From contig NQJI01000013.1 in assembly GCA_002256705.1 (NCBI GenBank), forward strand, positions 1 through 18,395: a stretch of DNA of 18,395 nt. Reading direction: 5' to 3'. Source of the DNA: Methylococcaceae bacterium NSM2-1. GTDB taxonomy: Bacteria > Pseudomonadota > Gammaproteobacteria > Methylococcales > Methylomonadaceae. A program made the position numbers and the translations under genes. Positions 1 through 7,803 of this stretch are shown one piece after another (positions within the stretch are counted from its first letter, which is position 1; every line of letters begins with the position of its first letter). Under the pieces are notes generated by a model that had not been told where the DNA came from, ran no database searches, and worked only from the letters and a program-made list of their open reading frames with translations.

Positions 1-915
1 ATTCTTGGGGTTCTTGAAGTGAGTTTATCATTTGATAACGCCGTTGTGAACGCGTCCATCTTAAAGCGCATGGATGAGCGCTGGCAACAGTACTTTTTAA
101 CCTGGGGGATTTTAATCGCAGTATTTGGTATGCGCCTGGTATTTCCTATTGCCATTGTTTCGGCTGCCACGGGTATCGATTTTGTTGGCGTAACCGAAAT
201 GGCGTTACAGGATCCCGAAACGTATGCGAGGCATTTAACTGACTCACATGTACAAATTGCGGCATTTGGCGGAATGTTTTTGCTGATGGTCTTTTTCTCG
301 TTTATCTTTGATGAAAGAAGGGAATTGCATTGGTTGGGATACATAGAAAAAAAAATGGCCTCATTCGGAAAGCTTGAAGCTATTGAAATCATTCTGGCAT
401 TAGGACTACTGTTAACTATGCATAACTGGCTGCCCGAAGCGATTCATTTAAAAGCTCTGGTTGCCGGTATATATGGCGTTATGTTATTCGTTATCGTGGA
501 TAGTTTGGCGGCTTTATTCGAGGATGAAGAAGAAGGCGAAGAAGTTTCGGAAGCCATTAAAAAAGGCAGCGTTATGAGCTTCCTCTATCTTGAAGTATTG
601 GATGCCTCGTTTTCATTTGATGGCGTTATTGGTGCGTTTGCGATCACTAAGGATGTCGTCATTATTATGCTGGGTTTGGCAATTGGTGCGATGTATGTAC
701 GAAGTCTGACCGTGTATCTGGTACGCAAGGGCACGTTGGATGAATATGTGTTTCTGGAACACGGCGCTCATTACGCCATTGGTTCACTGGCGGCCATTAT
801 GCTAATCAGCATGACCCATCATATTTCCGAGGTGGTTACTGGTCTGGTTGGAGCGGTATTGATCGGGTTGTCAGTTGTTTCATCTATTTTTTATAGAAGA
901 AAGCACGCGAATTAG
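1..915 (+). CDS. DUF475/TerC-like integral membrane protein (5' end outside window)
   Basis: The reading frame is open from the first base of the window (I-L-G-V-L-E-V-S-L-S-F-D-N-A...), so the gene starts upstream; the GTG at 19 is an internal valine, not a start. About 304 residues are visible. The motif SLSFDNAVVNA near the visible start and a second motif LDASFSFDGVIGAFAIT about 190 residues later are the paired acidic membrane motifs of the DUF475 family, related to TerC. Several hydrophobic helices alternate with a very acidic loop (FEDEEEGEEVSEA). TerC-like proteins are linked to metal-ion export or tellurite resistance and to metal loading of exported proteins; the substrate of this one is unknown. 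It ends 64 bases before the fructosamine kinase gene on the same strand. A weak dyad (GCTCG 922-926 with CGAGC 945-949, then AAGTTTT) lies between them. Confidence 0.88.
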   Translation: MLGVLEVSLSFDNAVVNASILKRMDERWQQYFLTWGILIAVFGMRLVFPIAIVSAATGIDFVGVTEMALQDPETYARHLTDSHVQIAAFGGMFLLMVFFSFIFDERRELHWLGYIEKKMASFGKLEAIEIILALGLLLTMHNWLPEAIHLKALVAGIYGVMLFVIVDSLAALFEDEEEGEEVSEAIKKGSVMSFLYLEVLDASFSFDGVIGAFAITKDVVIIMLGLAIGAMYVRSLTVYLVRKGTLDEYVFLEHGAHYAIGSLAAIMLISMTHHISEVVTGLVGAVLIGLSVVSSIFYRRKHAN

Positions 916-979
916 TGGTTCGCTCGCTGGCTGGATTTCGGGAACGAGCAAGTTTTAATGATCAGGAATCTTTTTGTCT

Positions 980-1861
980 ATGAATTGGCAAGCTATTTCA
1001 GAACAGATTGAATCAGCAACCGGACAGGCTTTTAAAGTCGTTTCTGCTCACAGCCTTTCAGGTGGCGACATCAATTCCGCTTTCCGGCTGCAAGGTAATG
1101 ACAAGTCCTATTTTGTTAAACTAAATCGCGCTGATTTAGTGGCCATGTTTGAGGCTGAATTTGATGGGTTAAAGGACATCGCAAAGACTCAGGCGGTACG
1201 AGTGCCAGCGCCGGTTGTTTACGGAAAAACAGCCGAGCATTCATTTTTGGTGTTGGAAAACCTTGAGTTCGGCTGTTCAGATAAAGCCTCCGATCGCCTA
1301 TTGGGGCGTCAGCTTGCGCTCATGCATCAGCAACATCAGCCGTATTTTGGCTGGCACAGGGATAATACTATCGGCAGTACTTTGCAGCTTAATAACCAAA
1401 GCAATGATTGGCTGAGTTTCTGGCGTGAGCAGCGCTTGGGGTTTCAATTAAAACTGGCTGCAACTAAAGGCTATGGCGGCAGACTGCAAGCCAATGGTGA
1501 GCGTCTTTGCAGCGAAATGGCGGCGTTGTTTGATAGTTACCTGCCGCAACCCTCGCTATTACATGGCGATTTATGGGCGGGTAATGCGGGTGCCGATAAG
1601 CAGGGGTATCCCGTTATTTTTGATCCTGCCTGTTATTATGGCGACAGGGAAGCTGATCTGGCGATGACGGAGTTGTTTGGAGGCTTTAGTCAGGATTTTT
1701 ATGCGGCTTATCAGGCTGCCTGGCCACTGGATCATGGCTATGGCATTAGAAAGACGTTTTACAATCTGTATCATGTTTTTAACCACCTGAATTTATTTGG
1801 CGGCGGCTACTTGCGGCAGGCTGAAAACATGATGGCAATGCTTCTGTCCGAGATACACTGA
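980..1861 (+). CDS. Fructosamine/ketosamine-3-kinase family protein
   Basis: This is a protein of about 293 residues, the normal length for the fructosamine kinase family (APH-like kinase fold). Family members phosphorylate sugar-derived ketosamines on glycated proteins or small amines so that the adduct falls off; bacterial members usually prefer ribulosamines or erythrulosamines. The exact substrate here is not visible. Supporting motifs are the ATP-binding lysine in SYFVKLNRADL, the catalytic loop LHGDLWAGN with Asp at residue 197, and the metal-binding segment FDPACYYGDREADLAM. The latter two are hallmark sequences of the family. The start is uncertain: TTG at 974 lies 6 bases from an AGGA (964-967), while ATG at 980 lies 12 bases from it; I chose the ATG. 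It is convergent with thrB and followed at once by a terminator. Confidence 0.9.
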   Translation: MNWQAISEQIESATGQAFKVVSAHSLSGGDINSAFRLQGNDKSYFVKLNRADLVAMFEAEFDGLKDIAKTQAVRVPAPVVYGKTAEHSFLVLENLEFGCSDKASDRLLGRQLALMHQQHQPYFGWHRDNTIGSTLQLNNQSNDWLSFWREQRLGFQLKLAATKGYGGRLQANGERLCSEMAALFDSYLPQPSLLHGDLWAGNAGADKQGYPVIFDPACYYGDREADLAMTELFGGFSQDFYAAYQAAWPLDHGYGIRKTFYNLYHVFNHLNLFGGGYLRQAENMMAMLLSEIH

Positions 1862-1869
1862 TTCGTGAT

Positions 1870-1891
1870 GGGGCGACTGGGTCGCCCTTTT
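1870..1891 (+). terminator. Intrinsic terminator after the fructosamine kinase gene
   Basis: A perfect 7-bp stem GGGCGAC (1871-1877) and GTCGCCC (1881-1887) with a 3-base loop is followed by TTTT (1888-1891). It sits 9 bases past the stop codon of the plus-strand gene and before the convergent end of thrB. There is no T-tract on the other strand, so it most likely acts on plus-strand transcripts only. Confidence 0.75.
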
Positions 1892-1908
1892 AGAGGTCAG
1901 TCAAGATG

Positions 1909-2826
1909 CTATTGCCGATGCTGCTGGAGTATGTGTCTAAAAATCAGCGGGTCTTTTTGCTGGATTAAGTCGCCGGGCCGGGGATAGAGTTGATGTTCCA
2001 ATCGGGATAGCCAGTAACGTAAAGCGGCTGCTCTGAGCATTGTTTGCCAGTGTTGCTTTTCCAGTTGTTCTAGTGGTCTCAGGTTTTCATACGCAGAGAG
2101 CAGGGCTGTCATTTTATCGGGATTAATGTCCCCGTTTTCGCAGCACCAGTCATTAGCAGTTATCGCAATATCAAACAGCAACGCGCCGTTACAGGCACTG
2201 TAAAAATCCAGTATGCCGCTGAGCTGGTCATCAACAAACAGGACATTATCTCTGAACAAGTCTGCGTGTATAACGCCTTGAGGGAGATTTGCCGAAGCAT
2301 TCGCGGTTTGAAAAAGCAGTTCATCGTTAATAAGTGCCCGGTCTGTGGCAGATAACAGTGCGCCGATTTTATTCAACAGCATTTTGCACCAGCCCAGGTC
2401 ATTGTTATTTTTTATCGGGAAAACATAGTCTTGTGTACTGAGATGTACATTTGCCAGGTGTATGCCGATTTCCTGACACTGTTCAATTGATGGTGATGTT
2501 GTTGCCTTACCCGATAATCGCTTGAATAGTGCTGCAGGCTTGTTGTTAAGTTCACGTAATACGCTGGCTTGCCGGTCAGGCTGAGGTCCCGGGCATTGAA
2601 TATTGTGTTTGACCAGATGCGACAGTAGTCTCATGAAATGAGGCAACTCATCGGCAGTCAGTGTTTCAAACAGTGTTAAGACGAAACTGCCCTGAGTGGT
2701 TTCTACGAAATAATTGGTATTGTCGATGCCATCTTGTATGCCCTCAAAACAGATGATCTCACCGAGGGCGTAGGTGCTAAAGAATTGATCGAGTTGCAGG
2801 CGGGTTATTGGAGTATAGACAGACAC
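1909..2826 (-). CDS. thrB: Homoserine kinase, ThrB (APH-fold type)
   Basis: A protein of 305 residues of the aminoglycoside-phosphotransferase-fold homoserine kinase family, distinct from the GHMP-fold E. coli ThrB. It phosphorylates L-homoserine with ATP, the penultimate step of threonine synthesis, in the cytoplasm. Visible features are the typical N-terminus MSVYTPIT, the segment DGIDNTNYFVETTQGSFVLTL, the catalytic loop VIHADLFRDNVLF with Asp189 and Asn194, and the metal-binding LSGILDFYSACNGALLFD. Length is normal. The start codon is GTG at 2826; the family N-terminus supports it and no ATG lies near. It follows the DUF2782 gene by 8 bases on the same strand. This pairing recurs in Gammaproteobacteria and suggests a two-gene operon. 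Confidence 0.93.
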   Translation of the reverse strand: MSVYTPITRLQLDQFFSTYALGEIICFEGIQDGIDNTNYFVETTQGSFVLTLFETLTADELPHFMRLLSHLVKHNIQCPGPQPDRQASVLRELNNKPAALFKRLSGKATTSPSIEQCQEIGIHLANVHLSTQDYVFPIKNNNDLGWCKMLLNKIGALLSATDRALINDELLFQTANASANLPQGVIHADLFRDNVLFVDDQLSGILDFYSACNGALLFDIAITANDWCCENGDINPDKMTALLSAYENLRPLEQLEKQHWQTMLRAAALRYWLSRLEHQLYPRPGDLIQQKDPLIFRHILQQHRQ

Positions 2827-2834
2827 AGATCAGG

Positions 2835-3173
2835 CTACTTCCATTCCAATATTTTCCACATATTGATGTTGCTGCCTTTATCCAGATCGTCGCGGCGGAC
2901 ATCCATTTTGCCGTCGCCATCGTTATCAAGGAAATAATACGGAGGACCGATATCCGGTACTACTTTGATCATATAGAGTCTGCCGCCTCTGCGGTATTCC
3001 TGTATTGTCGATTTACCTTTACGAATAATGGTAATATCAGGTTCCAGTGTCTCTCCACTTTGTACCGGCATGGGCGGCTCTGGTGCTTCGGGCACGGCTT
3101 CAAGTTTTGGCGGTTGCTCATCAACAGCAAATGCCGGGAAGGCAAGGAAACTCAGTAGAATAAAACGACGCAT
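2835..3173 (-). CDS. DUF2782 family exported protein
   Basis: A small protein of 112 residues that I recognise as the DUF2782 family, whose genes often sit next to thrB in Gammaproteobacteria; its function is unknown. It starts with a signal peptide (MRRFILLSFLAFPAFA, cleavage probably before VDEQ) followed by a proline- and glutamate-rich stretch. The C-terminal half holds the family core: ITIIRKGKSTIQEYRRGGRLYMIKVVPDIGPPYYFLDNDGDGKMD. DNDGDGKMD resembles a calcium-binding loop, but binding is not shown. The product is likely periplasmic. The ATG at 3173 is preceded by AAAGAG at a workable distance. thrB follows 8 bases downstream. Confidence 0.85.
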   Translation of the reverse strand: MRRFILLSFLAFPAFAVDEQPPKLEAVPEAPEPPMPVQSGETLEPDITIIRKGKSTIQEYRRGGRLYMIKVVPDIGPPYYFLDNDGDGKMDVRRDDLDKGSNINMWKILEWK

Positions 3174-3389
3174 GACAGTGGCTCTTTCATAGTAGAAACT
3201 GGCACTATCTTATTACAGTTTTTATCCATGTGCTTGACTAAAATAACCGGACAGGAGTTGCTGCTTTCAGCAGCTAAGTTCGATGTATGCATCCATCATG
3301 ATTTTTTTCAATAATCCGCAAGCCGGAGCTATAAGAGTTATTGTGTTTTAAATATTCCCAACCGTAACGGTGTTCATTATAGGGTAGGT

Positions 3390-3395
3390 TATAAT
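3390..3395 (+). promoter_or_regulatory. Possible -10 element of dut
   Basis: An exact TATAAT lies 24 bases before the dut ATG (3420). No convincing -35 is present 16-18 bases upstream (ACGGTG at 3367-3372), so this is a tentative promoter assigned from the -10 match and its position alone. Confidence 0.35.
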
Positions 3396-3419
3396 GTCGA
3401 TTTGTGTGGTGTCTAGTAG

Positions 3420-3878
3420 ATGAAAAGACTGATCGAAACCAGGATAGTAAATCCTTTACTTGAAAAATACGGAATGCCTGCCTATAAGACCAAAGGATCG
3501 GCGGGTGTTGATCTGGTTGCCTGTATTGAGGAATCAATAGTGATTGCCGGGGGAAAAAATAGACTGATTGGTACAGGTCTGGCTGTAAATATTCAGGATC
3601 CCGGGTTAGTCGCGGTTGTTGCAAGCCGGAGCGGGCTTTGTTTGAACAGTCAGGTTCGGGTAGGGCAGGGCCTGGGTATTATCGATTCAGATTATCATGG
3701 CGAAATAGGGGTCATTTTGCACAATGATGGCATGAATGATTATGTTGTTCAGCCAGGTGAAAGAATCGCACAACTACTGTTTATGCCAGTGGTGCAAGTC
3801 GCTTTTAAACTGGTCGCAGATTTTACCACCATGACAGATAGAGGTGAAGGCGGCTTTGGTCATACAGGTCGTCATTAA
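3420..3878 (+). CDS. dut: Deoxyuridine 5'-triphosphate nucleotidohydrolase (dUTPase)
   Basis: A 152-residue trimeric-type dUTPase that hydrolyses dUTP to dUMP and pyrophosphate, keeping uracil out of DNA and supplying dUMP for thymidylate synthesis. All five family motifs can be seen: AGVDL (28-32), SRSGL (69-73), [11 protein letters not shown] (86-96), PGERIAQ (112-118) and [10 protein letters not shown] (141-150), the C-terminal lid over the active site. Two motifs are off the usual chromosomal consensus: [20 protein letters not shown] replaces the PRSGLGHKHGIVLGN-type stretch, and motif 1 has GVDLVA for G-x-DLRA. The gene stands alone here. In many relatives dut is followed by algC and argB; argB is the next gene, but algC is absent between them. 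No strong ribosome binding site precedes the ATG. Confidence 0.92.
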   Translation: MKRLIETRIVNPLLEKYGMPAYKTKGSAGVDLVACIEESIVIAGGKNRLIGTGLAVNIQDPGLVAVVASRSGLCLNSQVRVGQGLGIIDSDYHGEIGVILHNDGMNDYVVQPGERIAQLLFMPVVQVAFKLVADFTTMTDRGEGGFGHTGRH

Positions 3879-3940
3879 GCATCTTTCTGGTCTCGGCATT
3901 AAAAGCGCAATTATTACAGAGTAACTTGTAGACAATATTC

Positions 3941-4009
3941 ACCACAGCAACAAGGAGAGCACAGGGTTTTTTTGATGTTTTCTCTGTGTTCTTCCTGCCT
4001 CTGTGTTTA
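3941..4009. repeat. Imperfect inverted repeat of CACAG/CACAGAG type
   Basis: The left half (ACCACAGCAACAAGG... to GCACAGGG) and the reverse complement of the right half (TCTCTGTG... CTCTGTGTTT) share CACAG...AGGA..A..ACAG in the same order, so the stretch can fold into a long imperfect hairpin. Similar 'CTCTGTG' repeats are scattered in many proteobacterial genomes. It lies in the 289-base gap between dut and argB. Confidence 0.45.
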
Positions 4010-4051
4010 AATGCGAATCAAGAGTTAATTTTTCACAGTGCCGAAAAATAG

Positions 4052-4086
4052 CCCTCTCCAAAGGGAGAGGGTTGGGTGAGGGGAAA
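4052..4086. repeat. Dispersed palindromic repeat, CCCTCTCC family (copy 1)
   Basis: CCCTCTCC (4052-4059) and GGAGAGGG (4064-4071) form a perfect 8-bp stem around AAAG, followed by TTGGGTGAGGGG (4072-4083). A second copy in the opposite orientation lies at 17918-17950, after the BT1-like transporter. This is an intergenic REP-like element; no T-tract follows, so it is not a clear terminator. Confidence 0.6.
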
Positions 4087-4146
4087 TACAATAGATATAG
4101 CTCTTTGAATTCATAACTACAAATTTGGCTCTAAATTCGTATTTAA

Positions 4147-5094
<948 letters not shown>

Positions 5095-5133
5095 GCATGA
5101 GTTCTAAATAAAGATCATATGTTTTCGACGTCT

Positions 5134-5161
5134 TGGCTGGCGCATAATTCTCAGCCAGCCA
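5134..5161. terminator. Possible hairpin between convergent argB and yggT
   Basis: TGGCTGGC (5134-5141) and GCCAGCCA (5154-5161) form a perfect 8-bp stem with a 12-base loop, 40 bases past argB. There is no T-tract, so termination is only a possibility; the right arm is part of the AGCC tandem repeat. Confidence 0.3.
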
Positions 5162-5170
5162 GCCAGCCAG
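5153..5170. repeat. AGCC tetranucleotide tandem repeat
   Basis: Four full AGCC units plus AG run without interruption. It marks the point where DUF167-like coding similarity on the minus strand stops. Such repeats change length by slippage and would alter the reading frame. Confidence 0.75.
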
Positions 5171-5278
5171 TGAGTTGGGGCAGCAGTGGACATCGAGAAA
5201 CAGATGATAGTCGTCTTCGTTATCAAACTTGAAAAACGACCTACCACTCGCTGCAAACTGCCGGGAATTCAGGCTCAA
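5171..5278 (-). pseudogene. Probable truncated DUF167 (YggU-like) remnant
   Basis: Directly after yggT on the minus strand, a frame beginning with TTG at 5278 overlaps the yggT stop and reads SFFKFDNEDDYHLFLDVHCCPNS. This resembles the first third of DUF167/YggU proteins (aromatic-x-W/F-D-G/N-x-D, L-x-L-x-V, then Q-P-x-A-S), and yggU normally follows yggT. After this segment the sequence enters the AGCC repeat and the frame continues with no family resemblance, ending antisense to the argB 3' end. The rest of the domain (the GDxLKVxxTAPPVxGKAN core) is missing. I read it as a gene stump left by a deletion. The similarity is short and judged by eye, so a chance frame is possible. Confidence 0.35.
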
Positions 5279-5850
5279 CCAATCAAACTGGCCAATTCAT
5301 GCAATGGCGGCAAAATGACCATTTTCGCCAATTGCAACAATAACAGGGCGACGAGAGGAGATAAATCCAAGCCGCCCAGGTCGGGGATAATTTTGCGACA
5401 GATATCAAGCAAAGGTTCGGTCAGGGTAGCCAAAATTGAAGCCGCTGCATTAAAAGTCCCCGGATTCATCCAGCTGAGTATGGCTCTGGCAAATACCGCG
5501 AAAACAAACACATTGATCAGCAAAGAGATCAGTTGGGTAATTGATAAAATAGTCAATGCGCCTATATTGATAGTGACGCCTTTCAGCATCAATATCGAGA
5601 AATCAGCAAACATTTGCAAGGCTAGTATAAGAATCAGCGACGAGGTATCTATTTTCCCGATAGACGGCACGAATCGACGCAGGATTCTTAAGGGCGGATG
5701 GGTTATCTTGACCAGAAACTGGGAGATAGGGTTATAAAAATCCGCACCGCACCATTGCAATAAAAAGCGTAGCAATACCGCCAGGATATACAGAGAAAAC
5801 AGGGAATCGATTAAAAAAATAATCGGATCAGTCATGTAAGTAGAGCCCAT
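5275..5850 (-). CDS. yggT: YggT family membrane protein
   Basis: A 191-residue hydrophobic protein made of two YGGT repeats. Each repeat has a membrane helix, then an amphipathic segment ending in a P-P-L-R/E-P-L-L motif. Repeat 1 spans roughly residues 10-65 (LYILAVLLRFLLQW, NPISQFLVKITHPPLRILRRFVP) and repeat 2 roughly 108-165 (FAVFARAILSWM, LATLTEPLLDICRKIIPDLGG). The family is linked to osmotic or turgor adaptation and to membrane protein complexes; the biochemical role is not settled. The start ATG shares a base with the proC stop (TGATG), indicating translational coupling. The internal Met at residue 6 (MTDPIIF) is a plausible alternative start. A proC-yggT order is standard in Gammaproteobacteria. 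Confidence 0.9.
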   Translation of the reverse strand: MGSTYMTDPIIFLIDSLFSLYILAVLLRFLLQWCGADFYNPISQFLVKITHPPLRILRRFVPSIGKIDTSSLILILALQMFADFSILMLKGVTINIGALTILSITQLISLLINVFVFAVFARAILSWMNPGTFNAAASILATLTEPLLDICRKIIPDLGGLDLSPLVALLLLQLAKMVILPPLHELASLIG

Positions 5851-6686
5851 CAGGTATTCTCCGACTGCTTGGACATTTCAATAGAGCGGTCACGTGCCGC
5901 GTGTAATGCTTTTGAAACCAGTTCAGTGAACTGACCTTGCTCAAAAGTATCTATGGCTTTTTGGGTGGTACCACCGGGTGAAGTGACCCGTTTGCGTAAT
6001 TGTTCGGGTGACTCGGACGATTCCAGCGCTATTTTAGCCGCGCCTAATGCTGTTTGCTGAACCAATAATCGGGCAGTCGCTTCACTTAAACCCAATTCTA
6101 CAGCGGCTTTTTCCATCGCTTCCATGAGTAGAAAATAATACGCGGGACCACTGCCGGAAACTGCGGTTACTGCGTCTAACTCGTTTTCATCTTTAACCCA
6201 AAGTGCAATGCCAACGGAACGCATGATATTTTCCGCCAGGTTGCGTTGTTCAGCTGTTACTTTTGCATTGGCATGCAGTGCTGTTGCCCCTGTCAATACC
6301 AGCGCCGGGGTGTTGGGCATACAGCGGACAATGGCGACATCGGCGCCTATCCATTGACTCAGGCTGCGTTGGCTAATGCCTGCCGCAATGGAAACAACCA
6401 GCGATTTTTTTTGCTGGATTAATGTGGCCACGCTTTTTGCCACGGAACTCAGTGTCTGTGGTTTAACTGCCAGTACAATGACATCAACTTCATTAATGAC
6501 CGCGTCATTGCTCGCCGACGTATTGATATTAAGATTTTCCGCCAGCGCTTTCAGAGTATCCGGGTTGATATCAGATACCCAAAGATGCTGTGGAGAATGG
6601 CCGCTGGCAATCAATCCGCTAATCAGGCTAGATGCCATATTGCCGCCGCCGATAAAACCAATTTTTTGTATATTCATTTTTGCCAT
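5850..6686 (-). CDS. proC: Pyrroline-5-carboxylate reductase
   Basis: The 278-residue enzyme reduces 1-pyrroline-5-carboxylate to L-proline with NAD(P)H, the last step of proline synthesis. It has the N-terminal Rossmann motif GFIGGGNMA (10-18), AVKPQ (73-77), RCMPNTPALV (121-130), the dimer-domain signature AVSGSGPAYYF (175-185) and the substrate-binding VTSPGGTTQKAID (234-246). Length and motifs are complete. ATG codons at residues 1 and 4 are both possible starts and neither has a strong ribosome binding site. yggS, often upstream in relatives, is absent: the next gene is divergent and unrelated, across a perfect dyad at 6724-6768. Confidence 0.95.
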   Translation of the reverse strand: MAKMNIQKIGFIGGGNMASSLISGLIASGHSPQHLWVSDINPDTLKALAENLNINTSASNDAVINEVDVIVLAVKPQTLSSVAKSVATLIQQKKSLVVSIAAGISQRSLSQWIGADVAIVRCMPNTPALVLTGATALHANAKVTAEQRNLAENIMRSVGIALWVKDENELDAVTAVSGSGPAYYFLLMEAMEKAAVELGLSEATARLLVQQTALGAAKIALESSESPEQLRKRVTSPGGTTQKAIDTFEQGQFTELVSKALHAARDRSIEMSKQSENT

Positions 6687-6723
6687 GTGTTGGTGAGGTT
6701 AAAGGTATTTTACCCTATATGAG

Positions 6724-6768
6724 GGCAGTGCAATAAATCACAAGACTTTTCCTATAAAATGCACTGCC
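6724..6768. promoter_or_regulatory. Perfect 9-bp dyad between divergent proC and SPL-like genes
   Basis: GGCAGTGCA (6724-6732) and TGCACTGCC (6760-6768) are exact reverse complements separated by 27 bases. A TATAAAAT (6753-6760) pointing towards the SPL-like gene overlaps the inner edge of the right arm. On the minus strand TTGCAC overlaps the left arm, 15 bases before TAAAAT, facing proC. The layout suits an operator for a divergent promoter region or a long-loop hairpin in the RNA. The arms are seen directly; regulation is inferred. Confidence 0.4.
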
Positions 6769-6810
6769 ACGGTAATCTTTTTTGCTCGTTTAGAGCGATA
6801 AACAGAGCTT

Positions 6811-7803
6811 ATGATTGAAACGATTTATATAGAAGAAGCTATTTTGCAGCGCCCGCGTGTTACCGAGATTGTTACGCGATTTCCGCACGCAAGAAAAATT
6901 ATCTGTGGCCGGTATGGCGAAGTTTTCAATCCTAAAGCACAAAATTTTCGACTGCAAAAACAAAAGCCTGCCTTGATACTGGCGGAAAAATATAAACATT
7001 TTGTCATGGCCGCGCCAGCGGGTTACGGCATTGGGGCAAACAGGAATTATTATTTTTCGCACATGCTCAATTGTTTGTATGATTGCCGTTACTGTTTTTT
7101 ACAAGGCATGTATCAATCGGCCAATTATGTGCTGTTTGTCAATTATGAGGATTTTCAGGATGAAATCAGGCAATTATGTTTCGATAGGCCGACCGAGGAT
7201 ATTCATTTTTTCTCCGGCTATGACTGCGACAGCCTGGCTTTGGAGCCGGTAACCGGTTTTGCAGGACAATTTTTACCGTTTTTTGAGACAATTCCCAATG
7301 CCTGGCTGGAATTACGAACTAAAAGTACCCAGATTAGAAGCCTGTTAAATCGTGAACCCATTTCCCGCTGCGTTGTCGCTTTCAGTCTGAATCCTGATGA
7401 AATAGCCGCAAAAGTTGAGGCTAAAGCGCCCTCAGTGCAGCGCCGTCTTGATGCGCTGCGTAAATTGCAGGAGCATGGCTGGCAGATAGGCCTGCGTTTT
7501 GATCCTATGATTTATCAGACCGGCTACCAGCAGCAGTACCGGCAATTATTTGAGCAGGTATTTTCGATAATAAACAGGGATCAGCTGCATTCAGTCAGTC
7601 TCGGGGCATTCAGATTGCCTGAGAAATTTTTCAAAAAAGTGCATAAACTTTATCCTGATGAAAAACTGTTTGCCAGTCCGTTGGATAATCAGCACGGGAT
7701 GATTTCCTACAGACAGGAACTGGAACAGGAAATGATGCACTACTGCACTGAACAACTGCTACGTTATATTCCTGAAGCCAGATTTTTCCCATGCACACTA
7801 TAA
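6811..7803 (+). CDS. Radical SAM protein, spore photoproduct lyase-like family
   Basis: The 330-residue protein has the radical SAM cluster motif C88-LYD-C92-RY-C95 (CxxxCxxC), which binds a 4Fe-4S cluster and S-adenosylmethionine. The overall arrangement follows the spore photoproduct lyase family: the cluster motif after RNYYFSHMLN, a FFSGYDCDSLALEPVTG segment about 40 residues later, WLELRTKS, FSLNPDEIAAKVEAKAPSVQRRLDAL, then GLRFDPMIY. True SPL repairs UV lesions in spore DNA, yet this organism is unlikely to form spores. From memory, the B. subtilis relay residues Cys141 and Tyr99 align with Y137 and F96 here, with C139 nearby, so the reaction may differ. The last 13 bases overlap the SDR start, suggesting co-expression. 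A DNA repair role and an unknown radical reaction are both open. Confidence 0.83.
   Translation: MIETIYIEEAILQRPRVTEIVTRFPHARKIICGRYGEVFNPKAQNFRLQKQKPALILAEKYKHFVMAAPAGYGIGANRNYYFSHMLNCLYDCRYCFLQGMYQSANYVLFVNYEDFQDEIRQLCFDRPTEDIHFFSGYDCDSLALEPVTGFAGQFLPFFETIPNAWLELRTKSTQIRSLLNREPISRCVVAFSLNPDEIAAKVEAKAPSVQRRLDALRKLQEHGWQIGLRFDPMIYQTGYQQQYRQLFEQVFSIINRDQLHSVSLGAFRLPEKFFKKVHKLYPDEKLFASPLDNQHGMISYRQELEQEMMHYCTEQLLRYIPEARFFPCTL

Noticed and set aside
2808..3158. 116-codon plus-strand frame over the DUF2782 gene
   Set aside because: It is antisense to the DUF2782 protein, which has a signal peptide and family core; this frame shows no recognisable domain.
3260..3274. Perfect hairpin GCTGCT-TTC-AGCAGC between DUF2782 and dut
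   Set aside because: There is no T-tract on either strand, and it lies between divergent genes where no terminator is expected; not supported as a functional site.
5186..5737. 183-codon plus-strand frame
   Set aside because: It lies antisense to yggT, which has clear YGGT repeats; the plus-frame product has no domain-like pattern.
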